DNA from: Cricetomys ansorgei
Taxonomy: Eukaryota; Chordata; Mammalia; Rodentia; Nesomyidae
Assembly (NCBI GenBank): GCA_026225945.1
Contig: JAMJFZ010000320.1
Location: 8,065,001-8,129,000, forward strand
DNA: 64,000 bases
Reading direction: 5' to 3'
The notes under the pieces were generated by a model. The model did no database searches. It was not told the DNA's origin and worked only from the letters and a program-made list of their open reading frames with translations. The position numbers were made by a program, and so were the translations under genes. Every line of letters starts with the position of its first letter. Position 1 is the stretch's first letter. Shown piece by piece: positions 1-10,159 of this stretch.

Positions 1-83
1 AAAATAGGAATTACCTAAACACCCAGTGTTAGAGACTTCTCCCAACAATCTCTTGTGTTATTTGGTGTAGGTTATGGAGACCT

Positions 84-147
84 TGGACTATAGAAGAGTA
101 GAAAAAGTGAGCTGTGCACTAGCACGCATGCATTAATCCCTGAGAAA
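84..147 (+). mobile_element. MT-type MaLR LTR fragment
   Basis: About 64 bp nearly identical to 1156-1219 inside the fuller LTR downstream: both carry a TTGGACTATA box-like stretch, GAGCTGTGCACTAGCA and GCATGCATTAATCCCT. Sequence on either side does not continue the match, so this is a truncated second copy. Confidence 0.6.
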
Positions 148-189
148 TAGTTGTTCAGTATTACCCCTAAAATGCAAAACTCCTGGCTA

Positions 190-980
190 TCAAAGAAAAG
201 TGAGCACTGTGAAATAGATTAAATTATGGTTAAAAACTCATTCGAAAAATGAAAAATAACTTTAACTTCTTTTCTAAGAGTCAATACAAACAGCTAAGAT
301 GACCTCACCAAGTTCAGTGACATGTAAACAAAGGAATATGGGGGAGATTTCTCTCTCATACACAAAAAGAAATAGTTGGATAATTTAGTATGGGCAAAAA
401 TTTAAGTTCAGTGGTTATCAAGGCAAACCAAAGATATGACACCATTTTAGCCTACCAGAATAGGAAGGAGTTTTGTAAATGAAGCATTCCCTTTCATATT
501 GGAAAGGATGGAATACGTAGACACCCATGTGTTCCTGGTAGCAATCTCTTTCCATTCTTTTGGGGTGTCCTTGCTCCCAGCTATGCGGCTGAGGTACCAT
601 ACCATGTGTCTTGAGCGTTGGACTCAAGTAGACATGAATTCGCCTTAGGAGATTCACACCTGTCAGGAGCATCCTTTCTAGACCTCCTTCTGCCTGCATC
701 ACAGTTCCTGCTGCTTGTAGCCAAAGGCCCAGGCCGTTACACATTGCAGGTCTAGTGGAGAGACCGTCAGCAGGAACACAGCGTCAGAAGGGACTTGGCC
801 CATCTCTCCACGTTTCTGGCCTGTTCCTCCCAGGCAGTACACTGAAACAAAGGATTCCAAAGACCAATCGGGATCGAACGTACTCTATCATTTAATGTTT
901 TCTCTTTTCTCCATGTGTTGTGATCAAAATGTCTGCGGAAGGTAGTTTCATTTATTTGGGCTTGTTGGTCTGGTTGGCTT
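190..980. other. Unassigned sequence
   Basis: About 0.8 kb with no repeat family or coding signal that I recognise. The short open frames here lack splice sites, domain signatures or codon bias. Confidence 0.4.
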
Positions 981-984
981 TTGT

Positions 985-1392
985 TTTCTGTCTTGTTGTT
1001 TTCATTGTCAATTTGACACAATCTCGAATCATCTTGGAAAGGGGTCCCATGGAGGGACTGTCTAGACTAGGTGGTCCGTGGGCATGTCTGGGGAGGATTG
1101 TCATGATTAACGGAAAGACCTACTACTGTGGGTATCAGCATTCCCTGGGTGATGGGTCTTGGACTATATAAGAGTAGAAAAACTGAGCTGTGCACTAGCA
1201 TGCATGCATTAATCCCTTGCTCTATGCTCTTGATTGTGGGTGTAATGTGACCAGTCTTTTCACACTCCTGACACTGTGACTTCCTTACCATGATGCACTG
1301 TAAGCTGGAACTGTGAACTCAGAAAGCCCCTTCTCCCTTGCATCACTTTTATCGGAGTGTTTTATCACAGCAGTAGAACAAGAACTAAGACA
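985..1392 (+). mobile_element. MaLR LTR, MT type
   Basis: Sense-strand LTR of the rodent MaLR group. It opens with the TCAATTTGACACA segment typical of MT-type LTRs, has a TATA-like ACTATATAAGAG near 1164 and ends in ATCACAGCAGTAGAACAAG...CTAAGACA, the usual MaLR terminus. MaLR LTRs belong to non-autonomous ERVL-related elements. The internal open frames are incidental. Confidence 0.75.
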
Positions 1393-1559
1393 AAGTCCAA
1401 ATCTGACCTGGGTTGAGCCTAGAAATGGGGGCAGGCCAGGCTTGGTCTCCACACATCTCGAGCTAGCTGCAGTTGTGTGGACTGAGCTGGGACCCGTGCA
1501 GTTTGAATGTTAATGTCCTGAGTGTCAGTGCAAATGCATTTGCAGACGAACACATTTGC

Positions 1560-1910
1560 TTGTGGTGCTTAATCTTTACCTGTCAGCTTGACCGGATTAA
1601 AGTCATCACGGAAACACAAGTTTGGGTGTGTCTATAAGGTTTTAATGGAAGGGATGCCCATCCTGGATGTGAGCAGCCTCCCATGGACGAGGGTACCACA
1701 CTGGACAAAAAGGAGGAGGTAAGCTGAGCACCACAGCATCACTCTCTGCTTCCCGACTGCAAAAGCAATGTGAACAGCTACTCATACTCTTGCTGTTGTG
1801 CTTTCTCAACCCTGATGGACTGCGCCTCCAGACTGTGAGCACAAATGCGCCCTTTCCTTAAGCTTCTTTGTTAGGTATTTTGTCACAGCTAGAGAAAAGT
1901 GACTATTAAA
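1560..1910 (+). mobile_element. MaLR LTR, older MT type (MTD/MTE-like)
   Basis: Contains the degraded CTGTCAGCTTGACCGGATTAAAG start and the TTTTGTCACAGCTAGAGAAAAGTGACTA end seen in older MT LTRs, with a GTGAGCACAAA...CCTTTCCTT poly(A)-site region between. No intact promoter is evident. Confidence 0.65.
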
Positions 1911-2385
1911 GGCCTTTAAGGTAGAAACCAACACAAAATAAGGCCATTAAGGTGGGCCCGAATCCAATAGAATTGGAGTCAGAAGAAAAGAAAGAAAAGC
2001 AACAGCTCCTTTCTGTACATATGTAGAGGAACGGTTGTATGAGGACACAGCAAACAGCTGACTGTGAGTCTCACCAAAAGCCAGCCTTGTGAGCTACTTA
2101 ACCTTGTACCTCAGCTTTCGGAGCCATGAGAATGTGAGTGTGTGTGGCTTAAGTTGATGGTATTCTGTTATGGTAGTCCAGGTGACCCACAGTGACTTGG
2201 GTCCATCATTCTACGGAGGACGTCAATCATGTTGAGGGCTTCCCAGCACAGCCTACTGTCCTACTAAGGTGGGAAAGTCAGTCTTGTTCTCCCAGCATCC
2301 TGCAGGCTTTGCTCACCAGTCTGACTTGAGCAGCTGTGAAGCTTGTGGAAGCCAATCCTGGGTTCCTCTAAATGAGCCATGGAGT
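1911..2385. other. Unassigned sequence
   Basis: I see no recognisable repeat, RNA gene or exon signature in this roughly 475-bp stretch. Confidence 0.4.
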
Positions 2386-2389
2386 CTGT

Positions 2390-2705
2390 ACCAAGCAGCA
2401 AGGTAACAAATCATCCTGAGCTTGGTGACTTAAAACAACAGAAATGTAGTCTCACACAGTTCTGGGAGCCATGAGTCTGAAATCAAGATGTCGGCAGAGC
2501 TGTGCTCCTTCGAGACACTCTATGAGAGGGTCCTCCCTGGATTCCTCCAATTTTCGTTGACTCCAGGAATTCTATAGCTGTGGACACACAACTCTAACCC
2601 CTGTCTGTTTTCACGTGGCTTTCTCTGTGTCTGTGTTGTCTCACTTTCTGGCTCTTAAGAAGACACCTGCTATTGGATTGAGGGTCCACTCAGATAATCC
2701 ATGAT
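2390..2705 (-). mobile_element. MLT1-like ancient MaLR LTR
   Basis: Antisense copy of the mammal-wide MLT1/MST pattern: GGTAACAAATC...GGTGACTTAAAACAACAGAAATG, CACAGTTCTGGGAGCC, then AAATCAAGATGTCGGCAGAGCTG. Heavily diverged, consistent with insertion before the rodent radiation. Confidence 0.65.
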
Positions 2706-2984
2706 AATCAAGACCTATAGTGTATATCTGCCAAGCCACTTTCTCCAAATAAGTCACATTTTACAGATTCCAGGCTTATGGTATGGATGCATCTTTTCAG
2801 GGGCCAGCACTCAGCTCATACAGCCAGGATATCAAAATATCTTTGCTAGATCAACCAATCCCACTGGCTCTTATTTCCAGTTGAGTAGGCATATGCCTGC
2901 TTCTCTGGCCATCCTGGAATTCCTATGACCTATTGGGAACCCTTAAAAACATTCACGGTCTTTATTTTTAAAAACAATGTCAAT

Positions 2985-3100
2985 AAAGCCCCACCTGGCT
3001 TTGAACTTGCTATGTAGCCAAGGATATCCTTGAACTCCTGATCCTCCTTGCCCAGTCTCCCCAGTGGTGAGATTGTAGTATGTGCTACCGTGTCTGGCTC
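2985..3100 (-). mobile_element. B1-type SINE (old, partial)
   Basis: Antisense B1 pattern (GGCTTTGAACTTGCTATGTAGCCAAGG ... CTCCTTGCC ... GTGCTACCGTGTCTGGCTC), strongly diverged. B1 is a 7SL-RNA-derived Alu relative. Confidence 0.6.
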
Positions 3101-3301
3101 AAACGATTTTCTTAAGGTGATGGAGTAGCAATCCTTGGGTTAAGAACTCTGACTGATACATATTTGATTTTCCAAGTCTCTTTCCAACTGGAAAATGCGA
3201 TGACTGGATCAGGCGGGCTCTGGCACCTGGTCTTCAAGTGACTATAGAATTGTCAGCATTCTTAGTTAGTGTTTGTTTGTTTTATTTGTTTTGTTGGTTG
3301 G

Positions 3302-3430
3302 TTTTTTGAGACAAGGTTTCTCTGTATAGCCCTGGCTGTCTTGGAACTTGTCCCGGCTGGCCTCAAACTCGGAGATCCACCCACCGCTGCCTCCTGAGTG
3401 CTGGGATTAAAGGGGTGCACCACCATGCCA
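3302..3430 (-). mobile_element. B1 SINE
   Basis: Clear antisense B1: TTTTTTGAGACAAGGTTTCTCTG, GCCCTGGCTGTCTTGGAACT, CTGGGATTAAAGG and the CACCACCATGCC 5' end of the element. Confidence 0.9.
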
Positions 3431-4110
3431 CATGCACACCATGTAAATGTGACACATAAGTGCCATTGATATTATGAACTCAAACAAAGAGCCTTCTTCA
3501 TATGGCCTCTGTGGGGTTGGTGAGGGGATGTCTCTGGCCCCTCGAAGTGATATTTCCCGGAGGGAGGGTAGGGGGGGCTACTGAGTTGAATGACAGGTAC
3601 CTGGAATACAAATGTTATTCTGTGAGTTCGAATTGTGAATATTAGAGATGTCAAGCACTCTCTTTATGATAATGACTAATCTAGGCTCTGGAAATAAAAT
3701 TAAGAATGCTGATCAGCCACAGGAGAATAGTGAATACTAATTATTACAGCAGGACGTGCAGTTCCAGAGCCACAGGCCCTGCTGAGAGGGATCTTGCTCA
3801 TAGAGAGCGACTCTGCCCCTGGGAAGCTTGCCCTGCTTGCCTCAGAGTGCATGTCAGTAGGCTCAGAGACCTGTCCTACCCGTCCCAGCCAGCCAGGTGT
3901 CCCGAAGCAAATCCTTCCCCTTCCCCAGGGTTGGTAGCTGCATGAGATGAACCCCAAGAAAGTAACGTGCTGATAGACAAGAGTTGGTTAGGTCTGTGTG
4001 AGGACCTGATGGGGCGACTCTCAGCAGGACGTGAGAGAGAGGGAAGGACTCACCCTTTCTGCTTAGACATAATTGCCAAGTCAGTGGCGTGTAGATGAGA
4101 ATTTATTTAT
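3431..4110. other. Unassigned sequence
   Basis: No repeat family recognised. Overlapping open frames on both strands near 3700-3957 have no domain signature, signal peptide or splice-site support. Confidence 0.4.
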
Positions 4111-4114
4111 TTAT

Positions 4115-4264
4115 TTTGATTTTTTGGAAACAGGGTTTCTCTCTGTAGCCCTGGCTGTACTGAAACTCTCCCTCTCTGTGTAGACCAGGCTGGCCTTGAA
4201 CTCACCAAGATCTGCCTCTGCCTCCCAAGTGCTGGGATTACAGGTATGTACCACCACTGTCTAG
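4115..4264 (-). mobile_element. B1 SINE
   Basis: Antisense B1 with a GGAAACAGGGTTTCTCTCTG start and CCCAAGTGCTGGGATTACAGG. About 10 bp of extra TCTCCCTCTC-type sequence lies in the middle. Confidence 0.88.
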
Positions 4265-4689
4265 GAGAAAAGATGCATTTTTACAACTAGCTTCTGTTGA
4301 CAGCGTTGAATTTCAACCAAGCCCATCCTGAAATCATCCTGCAGGGAGAGACTCCTAACTGTGCAGCTGAATCAGCCAAGAACACTGGCTTCAGGTGGTC
4401 ACTCCAACTGCCTGGAGCATGCTTCTTTGGCTTTTCTTATTGGGGCTCTCAGAGGCAAGGCTGCACTGAGACGTTACTGGGCTCAGTTTTTAAGCCATGT
4501 TTTGGGGTCAGTGGTTCTTTCCAACCCACTACTCTGCTGCTCTTTTATTTTCTTCATTGTGGGGTGCTGTCCCAAGCCCCAGCTTCCCTTTTGTAGCTGG
4601 CATACATCCTACTTCCTAACATCTCGGTAAGGCTTTCTGCTGTGTTCTGATTGGCCCAGCTTTGATCATGTGCCTACCCAACACCTATC

Positions 4690-5045
4690 GCTGTGACCAG
4701 AGACTATGCTCACTCCTGACATGGTGGATAATCTTGACTGACAACCAGATGAGGTCTGGAATCAACTAAGAGACTCTCTTCTGGGTGGATCCCTGAGGGT
4801 GTTTCCAGATAGAAAGAGGTCCGAAGAAAAAGATTTGCGGCTTGTTTGTCCGCCTTCACTTCCAGTGTGGACTAAATCCCCCAGGCATTTTACAGGCTGT
4901 CAGCACTAGACCTGGACTGCCGAGGTGGCCATTCTCATGTGCTGAGCAGCTATGGGTCCTTAGCTCCTCTGGCGTACAGAAGACCAGTTGGAAACACCCA
5001 GCATGCATCATGTGAGCCAAGCTAATAAATCCCCTTTGTATGATC
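4690..5045 (+). mobile_element. Old MT/ERVL-type LTR
   Basis: Starts with the degraded GTGGATAATCTTGACTGACAACC motif, has the GTGTTTCCAGA segment and ends near GTGAGCCAAGCTAATAAATCCCC, which holds an AATAAA signal at about 5026. This matches old ERVL/MT LTRs; subfamily not assigned. Confidence 0.6.
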
Positions 5046-5234
5046 TTTCCTTCTATCAATCCCATTGCTTTAAAGGACTGCACCTAAGGTGCCTGGATGA
5101 TGCATCCTATGGTGAATCCATCAGGAAAGCTGGGATGATGCTGACAAGTCCAAGTGGAAAGACCCTGGGACCTCATCCTGGGCTCCACCCTGAGAGACCA
5201 AAATAGATGCTGTCACAAGAAGACATGCTGGATA

Positions 5235-5512
5235 TATTCGTTTCTTCTGGCTGCTGTAACAAATTCTCACTAAGTGGAAGTTTAAATGACACAAATGGTT
5301 CATCTACAGTTCTAGAAGTCAGAGATCCAAAATAAATCTCCTAAGGCTAACATCAAAATGTCAGCAGTCTGGGTCCCTTCTGAGGTCATGGGAAATATCT
5401 GTTTCTTGCCCCTTGTATTTACTGAGGGCCATCTGCTTGCTTTGGCTCACGGCCCTTCTGCTATCCTGAGAACCACGGCATAGTATCTTCCAATAAATAC
5501 CTATTTCTCTCT
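5235..5512 (-). mobile_element. MLT1-like ancient MaLR LTR
   Basis: Antisense MLT1 hallmark TTTCTTCTGGCTGCTGTAAC, followed by ACAGTTCTAGAAGTCAGAGATCC and TTCTGAGGTCATGGG. Diverged, with indels. Confidence 0.75.
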
Positions 5513-5567
5513 CCTCCTCCTCCCTCTCCCCCTTTTTTCTTCTTGTCTCCCTCTTATAAAAATCCTT

Positions 5568-5745
5568 GCTGGGCAGTGGTGGCGCATGCCTTTAATCCCA
5601 GCACTCAGGAGGCATAGGCAGGCGGGTCTCTGTGAGTTCGAGGCCAGCCTGGCCTACAGAGTGAGTTCCAGGACAACAAGAGTTACAACAGAGAAACTCT
5701 GTCGGGGGGGGGGGGAAGAAAGAAAGAAAAGAAAAGAAAACCTTA
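5568..5745 (+). mobile_element. B1 SINE with G-run and GAAA tail
   Basis: Near-consensus B1 (TGCTGGGCAGTGGTGGCGCA, CCTTTAATCCCAGCACTC, GAGTTCGAGGCCAGCCTGG). Its 3' part carries TACAACAGAGAAAC, one A more than the usual B1 TACACAGAGAAAC, then a run of about 12 G at 5705-5716 and a GAAA-rich tail. Confidence 0.92.
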
Positions 5746-6024
5746 TCCCAACAGCCCCATTAAATCCCAGGTAAGCTCCTCCTCTCAATATTCTTCATCA
5801 CACCTGCAATATTCCTTGTGCTGGTCAAGGCAGCCTGACCTCAGGCTCCGTTGGTAGGACATACACATTGGCCCTGGGCAGGGTTGGGGGAGGGGGGCAG
5901 AGACCAAAAGCTGGGCGTAGAGCAGAAAGTTCTTTCATCGGACCCAGATACTGAAGTGCTGTTGAAAGCCAGGTCTAAGAGACAGAGCTGGCTATGAGAG
6001 AAGCCGGAACTGTGGTTGGTTGGT

Positions 6025-6140
6025 TGGTTTGGACTTTTGAAGTCAGTTTCACTATGTAGCCCAGGCTGGCCTTTGAAATCAAGATCCCCCTGCCTCAGCC
6101 TCCCCGGTCCTGAACTTGCAGGCACCACCGCACCAGCTTA
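6025..6140 (-). mobile_element. B1 SINE (old)
   Basis: Antisense: TTTCACTATGTAGCCCAGG, CTGCCTCAGCCTCC and the GGCACCACCGCACCAGCTTA end. Preceded by a GGTT/TTGG simple stretch. Confidence 0.8.
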
Positions 6141-6867
6141 ACTTTGCCCATTAAAGTGCAGGGCTGGCTTTTTCTAGGGCTCGGAATGCCCCAGCTTGTC
6201 TCCTCCCCTGGGATGCCCTGGATTCATACTTGGCTGACTTTTCATTGTTCTGAGTCTTAGCTCCGCACGAGGGGATGGGGGACCCGTGTAGGGGTGTCTC
6301 TGCTCCTCCCTTCTGAGGCAGTGTCCGCCCACCAGCCAGCCACAATGGCCTAGCCCGCTTTTATTTCCTCCGAGTCCCTTCAACACCCTTTGAACTGACC
6401 TGTCATCTGTATTTCTGCATGTCTCTAACTTGTCTTGTTTAGAGTGATGTCTCCATATAAGCACAGCATAGATAGTTAATATGTATTTGTTAAAGAAACA
6501 GATGAATGAACCGAGCAATTCATTTTCTTGTCAGTAAACTTGAACTTGAATCTCTCGGTTCAGTTGATCATTGGTATTCTCTCAGCCTTCCACACCTACC
6601 AGCCGCTGTCTTTGCTGGGAGATAAGGAAATAATTCCTTTCCCTGAGGCTTCATCAGGAGAGCCAGAGAACTTCAAAGAAAGCTGGATTTGGCTCTGACT
6701 CTCTTCTTGAACCAGGACCTGGCCAGAAACAGCAGGTGAAGGGGGGAAGCAGAGCCAGGTGCTCGCAGCTTGTGCAAACACCATTTGGAAGGTTCTGACC
6801 CAAGTTTATTGGGGGCAGAGTGGACTGAAATGATCACAATCATGGTCTCTGACCTAGTTCTGCCCTG

Positions 6868-6968
6868 ACTGGTGCTTCTGTTGCCTTAGGCAAGTTCCTT
6901 ATGCCCTTAGTACCTCAGTCTCTTCATCTGCAAATTGACCATAATGGCTACCTTTCCCTCCGCAGGTG
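6868..6968 (+). mobile_element. MIR SINE
   Basis: Matches the MIR core: CCTTAGGCAAGTTCCTTATG, CCTCAGTCTCTTCATCTGCAA and AATGGCTACC. MIR is an ancient tRNA-derived mammalian SINE. Confidence 0.7.
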
Positions 6969-7059
6969 CAGCACTGATTTAATTTGGTAAAATAGTAAAA
7001 TCACCCTCCAAGCTGATTATAGGGAGCAGTCAAAATAGCTGCTATTGGCACCAGGCACT

Positions 7060-7185
7060 TTCCTGTATATTCTTTGAAGCCTTCCAAATACCCTGCAAGG
7101 GCGTTCTTGCTCTTCCATTTTAACTGAGAAGAAAGCAGAGGCTCCGCAGTGGCCACTGTGTAAACTCAGACAGTACCCAAGCTCC
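7060..7185 (-). mobile_element. MIR-like fragment
   Basis: Antisense MIR-like pattern CCATTTTAACTGAGAAGAAAGC and AGGCTCCGCAGTGGCC. Low similarity. Confidence 0.35.
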
Positions 7186-7376
7186 TTATCCCTTACATCC
7201 GGCCATGCGCCCAAGTGCCTCCAAAAGCTAACCGGAATGGTTCCGCTGTCAAGGCTAGGGCTAAATCCTTGGCATGCTAATCGTGCAAGTACTTGCTGTC
7301 AGTCTGGCTTCTTTGGCCATGCGTACACCAGAATACAACAACACCACACACAACAAAGAGTCAGTCTCTCCCCCAC

Positions 7377-7378
7377 CC

Positions 7379-7412
<34 letters not shown>
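7377..7412 (+). repeat. (CT)n microsatellite
   Basis: CT dinucleotide run with minor interruptions, directly upstream of an antisense B1, as is common at SINE tails. Confidence 0.9.
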
Positions 7413-7419
7413 GCCACCC

Positions 7420-7522
7420 CAGAGGTTAATTATGTAGCCCAGGCTATGCCTCAAACTCACAGCAATAGTCCCACCTCAGCCTCCCAGTAGTGGGAGTACA
7501 AGCCTGTGACATCACGTTTGGC
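7420..7522 (-). mobile_element. B1 SINE (old, partial)
   Basis: Antisense: AATTATGTAGCCCAGGCTATG, CCACCTCAGCCTCCCAGTAG and GGGAGTACAAGCCTGTGACATC. Diverged. Confidence 0.7.
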
Positions 7523-8041
7523 AGAAGTTCTTTTAAATTGTGCTGAGAATCTACCAGTTCTGATGCTTTGGGCACAAAGGAGAAAGGACAGTGCACAGCA
7601 TAGCCCTCCTTCAGCAAGCCGTAGCCAGTGCTCCCAGGGGGTACAGACTGCTCCCTACAGGAAAGGGAGTCAGACTGAAGCTGAAGGAGGGAGAAATGAG
7701 TAGGCATTAAACTAAAACGGCCCTGGGGAGAGGAAGAAGGGGATGGAAGGGCCAACTACAGATGTGGGCCTGGGGCTCTAGGCTATTCCCTCTTAACTGC
7801 CCTGAATCCATAACTGGCACATAGTAGGGGTTTTTGTTTTGTTTTGTTTAATACTTGTTCATCAGAGAGGAACTGAGAGGAGTCGGCATGATCACTTCCA
7901 GAAACAGATACGACTTAGGGCTAAGGCACGAGGACACTGACATAGCTAGTAAGTCTCATGGCCAGGATTAGATGGAAACATTTTGGCAGTCAGTTGAGTA
8001 ACATTGTCAATAGCAGAACAGTTGCATAAAATACAGGATAG

Positions 8042-8190
8042 CTGGGCTGGCGAGACGGCTCAGCCGGGAAGGTGTTTGCTGCTAAGAGCAGTGGCCTAAG
8101 CTTGATCCCCAGGGCTCTCGTGGTAGAAAGAAAGAGCTGACTCCCTCCCATCCTTCTCCACCTCCACACATGGGCTGTAGAACAAATGTA
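8042..8190 (+). mobile_element. B2-clade SINE
   Basis: tRNA-related head GGGCTGGCGAGACGGCTCAG, then a CTAAGAGCAGTGGCC segment and CTTGATCCCCAGGG (B-box-like region). The element runs into the adjacent CA repeat, which probably grew from its tail. Confidence 0.8.
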
Positions 8191-8191
8191 C

Positions 8192-8487
8192 ACACACACA
8201 CACATGCACACACACACATGCACACACACACACACAAGCACACATACACACACATGCACACACACACACAAGCACACATACACATACACACATACACACA
8301 CACATGCACACATACACACACATGCACACACACACATGCACACATACGCATACACACATGCACACACACACATGCACACATACACACATACACACATACA
8401 CACATACACACACACATGCACACACACACATACACGCACACATACACGCACATACACGCACATGCACACATACATACATACACAAAT
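8192..8487 (+). repeat. Compound (CA)n microsatellite
   Basis: About 300 bp of CA with regularly spaced CATG and CATA variants. The open frames on both strands (His/Thr-rich on one, Cys/Val/Met-rich on the other) are products of the repeat and not genes. Confidence 0.97.
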
Positions 8488-8597
8488 AAATGAATAAAAT
8501 AAATATTTTAAATTGTTTCAGTTATAGTTAGTGTGTGTGTGTTCACACACATGAAATAAATAAATAAATAAAAATGCTTTTTGAAAATTCAATTACA

Positions 8598-8698
8598 TTC
8601 TTTATTTCTCTCTCCTTCCACCATGCAGGCCCTGGGGATTGAACTCAGGCCAGGCTTGGCGGCAAGTGTCCTTACCCACTGACCCATCTTGCCAGCCT
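8598..8698 (-). mobile_element. B2-clade SINE, partial
   Basis: Antisense: CTCTCTCCTTCCACCATGC, GGGGATTGAACTCAGGCC, CAGGCTTGGCGGCAAG and CCACTGACCCATCTTGCC. Confidence 0.85.
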
Positions 8699-9094
8699 CC
8701 AATAAATTATTTTAAGAGTCAAATGATGGGATGCCAAGAAGGACAGTGGGAGAGGAGCGCTGCCATGTCCACCCCAGGGACGCATCTTGCACAGTGGCAA
8801 GTCAGGTACGGAGCTAGCGCAAAGCCGCGTGGTGTGTGGTTCAAGTCACAAACACGAGCGTGACACACAGTGTTTGAGATCTGGATAGCAACTTCGCTGG
8901 GGGAAGATGATGGGGTTAGAGGTCAGGATCTCACAGTAACTCCTGGGAAGGTCCAGTCATTTGTGATCACTTGCTGCGCAGACAGCCTGTGCTTCATGCA
9001 TTTTTCTATGTGAATTCTTATTTAGGAGTTTTATGTTTTAAGTGGAGATACTTATTAATCCATTCATGTTGTTTTTAATTTTGGCTGTTTGTGA

Positions 9095-9222
9095 TACAAC
9101 TTGCTATGTTGCCTTGTTTGGTCTGGTGCTCACTATGTAGCCTCGAACCTGCAGCAGTTTTCCTGCTTCTGCCTCTGCCTCCCAAGTGCTAAGATAATAG
9201 GTGGGAGCCACCATACTCAGCT
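9095..9222 (-). mobile_element. B1-type SINE (old)
   Basis: Antisense: CACTATGTAGCCTCGAACC, TGCCTCTGCCTCCCAAGTGC and GTGGGAGCCACCATACTCAGC. Confidence 0.75.
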
Positions 9223-9548
9223 GCATAATTTTATTTTAAACATTAAGTACAAATATTCCAGAAAATTCCTATGATGACTCAAGTTGAAGCTGATGTCACC
9301 AAAGCCTTTAGCCTGGAACAGAGGAGAGTCTCAATAAATACTCATTATTGTCACTGTGATCATGTCAGTTCGCTTTCCAATTGGCATGGGGGAATTTTTA
9401 AAGGATACCTGGATTCATGCACCAGGAGTCTACCCTAAAAGGGAAAGGGTAAGGGTTGGATACATGATCAAGGCAAACCCCTACTGCCACCCAGACCTGC
9501 TTATCACCAATACCAAAGCCAAACCTCATGGCCATGTGCCATGAAGGA

Positions 9549-10156
9549 GTCTAGAGTCTACAGCCTAGAGCCTGGAGCCTGGAGCCTGGAGCCTGGAGAG
9601 CCTAGAGCCTGGAGAGCTTGGAGCCTAGAGAGCCTGGAGCCTGGAGCCTGGAGAACCGGAGAGCCTTGGAGAGCCTGGAGCCTGGAGTCTGGAGAGGCTG
9701 GAGAGCCTGGAGCCTGGAGCCTGGAGAGCCTGGAGCCTGGAGCCTGGAGTCTGGAGAGCTTGGAGTCTAGAGAGCCTGGAGCCTGGAGCCTGGAGTCTGG
9801 AGAACTTGGAGTCTAGAGAGCCTGGAGCCTGGAGAACCTGGAGAGCCTTGGAGAGCCTGGAGCCTGGAGAGCCTGGAGAGCCTGGAGAGCCTGGAAAGCC
9901 TGGAGAGCCTGGAGCCTGGAGCCTGGAGCCTGGAGAGCCTGGAGAGCCTGGAGAGCCTTGGAGAGCCTGGAGCCTGGAGAGCCTGGAGAGCCTGGAGAGC
10001 CTGGAGAGCCTGGAGAGCCTGGAGAGCCTGGAGAGCCTTGGAGAGCCTGGAGCCTGGAGAGCCTGGAGAGCCTGGAGAGCCTTGGAGAGCCTGGAGCCTG
10101 GAGAGCCTGGAGAGCCTGGAGCCTGGAGAGCCTGGAGAGCCTGGAGCCTGGAGCCT
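9549..10156 (+). repeat. GGAGCCT / GGAGAGCCT minisatellite
   Basis: About 608 bp built almost wholly of 7-bp GGAGCCT and 9-bp GGAGAGCCT units, with GGAGAGCCTT and GGAGTCT variants and a higher-order pattern of single 7-mers between blocks of 9-mers. The plus strand is G-rich, the minus strand C-rich. Frames of 143 aa (+) and 210 aa (-) cross it. The 9-mer reads Gly-Glu-Pro, so the plus frame looks collagen-like by chance. Both strands are open because the units lack stop codons. Confidence 0.97.
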
Positions 10157-10159
10157 AAT

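Noticed and set aside
8082..8497. His/Thr- and Cys/Val-rich frames on both strands
   Set aside because: Products of a CA dinucleotide repeat.
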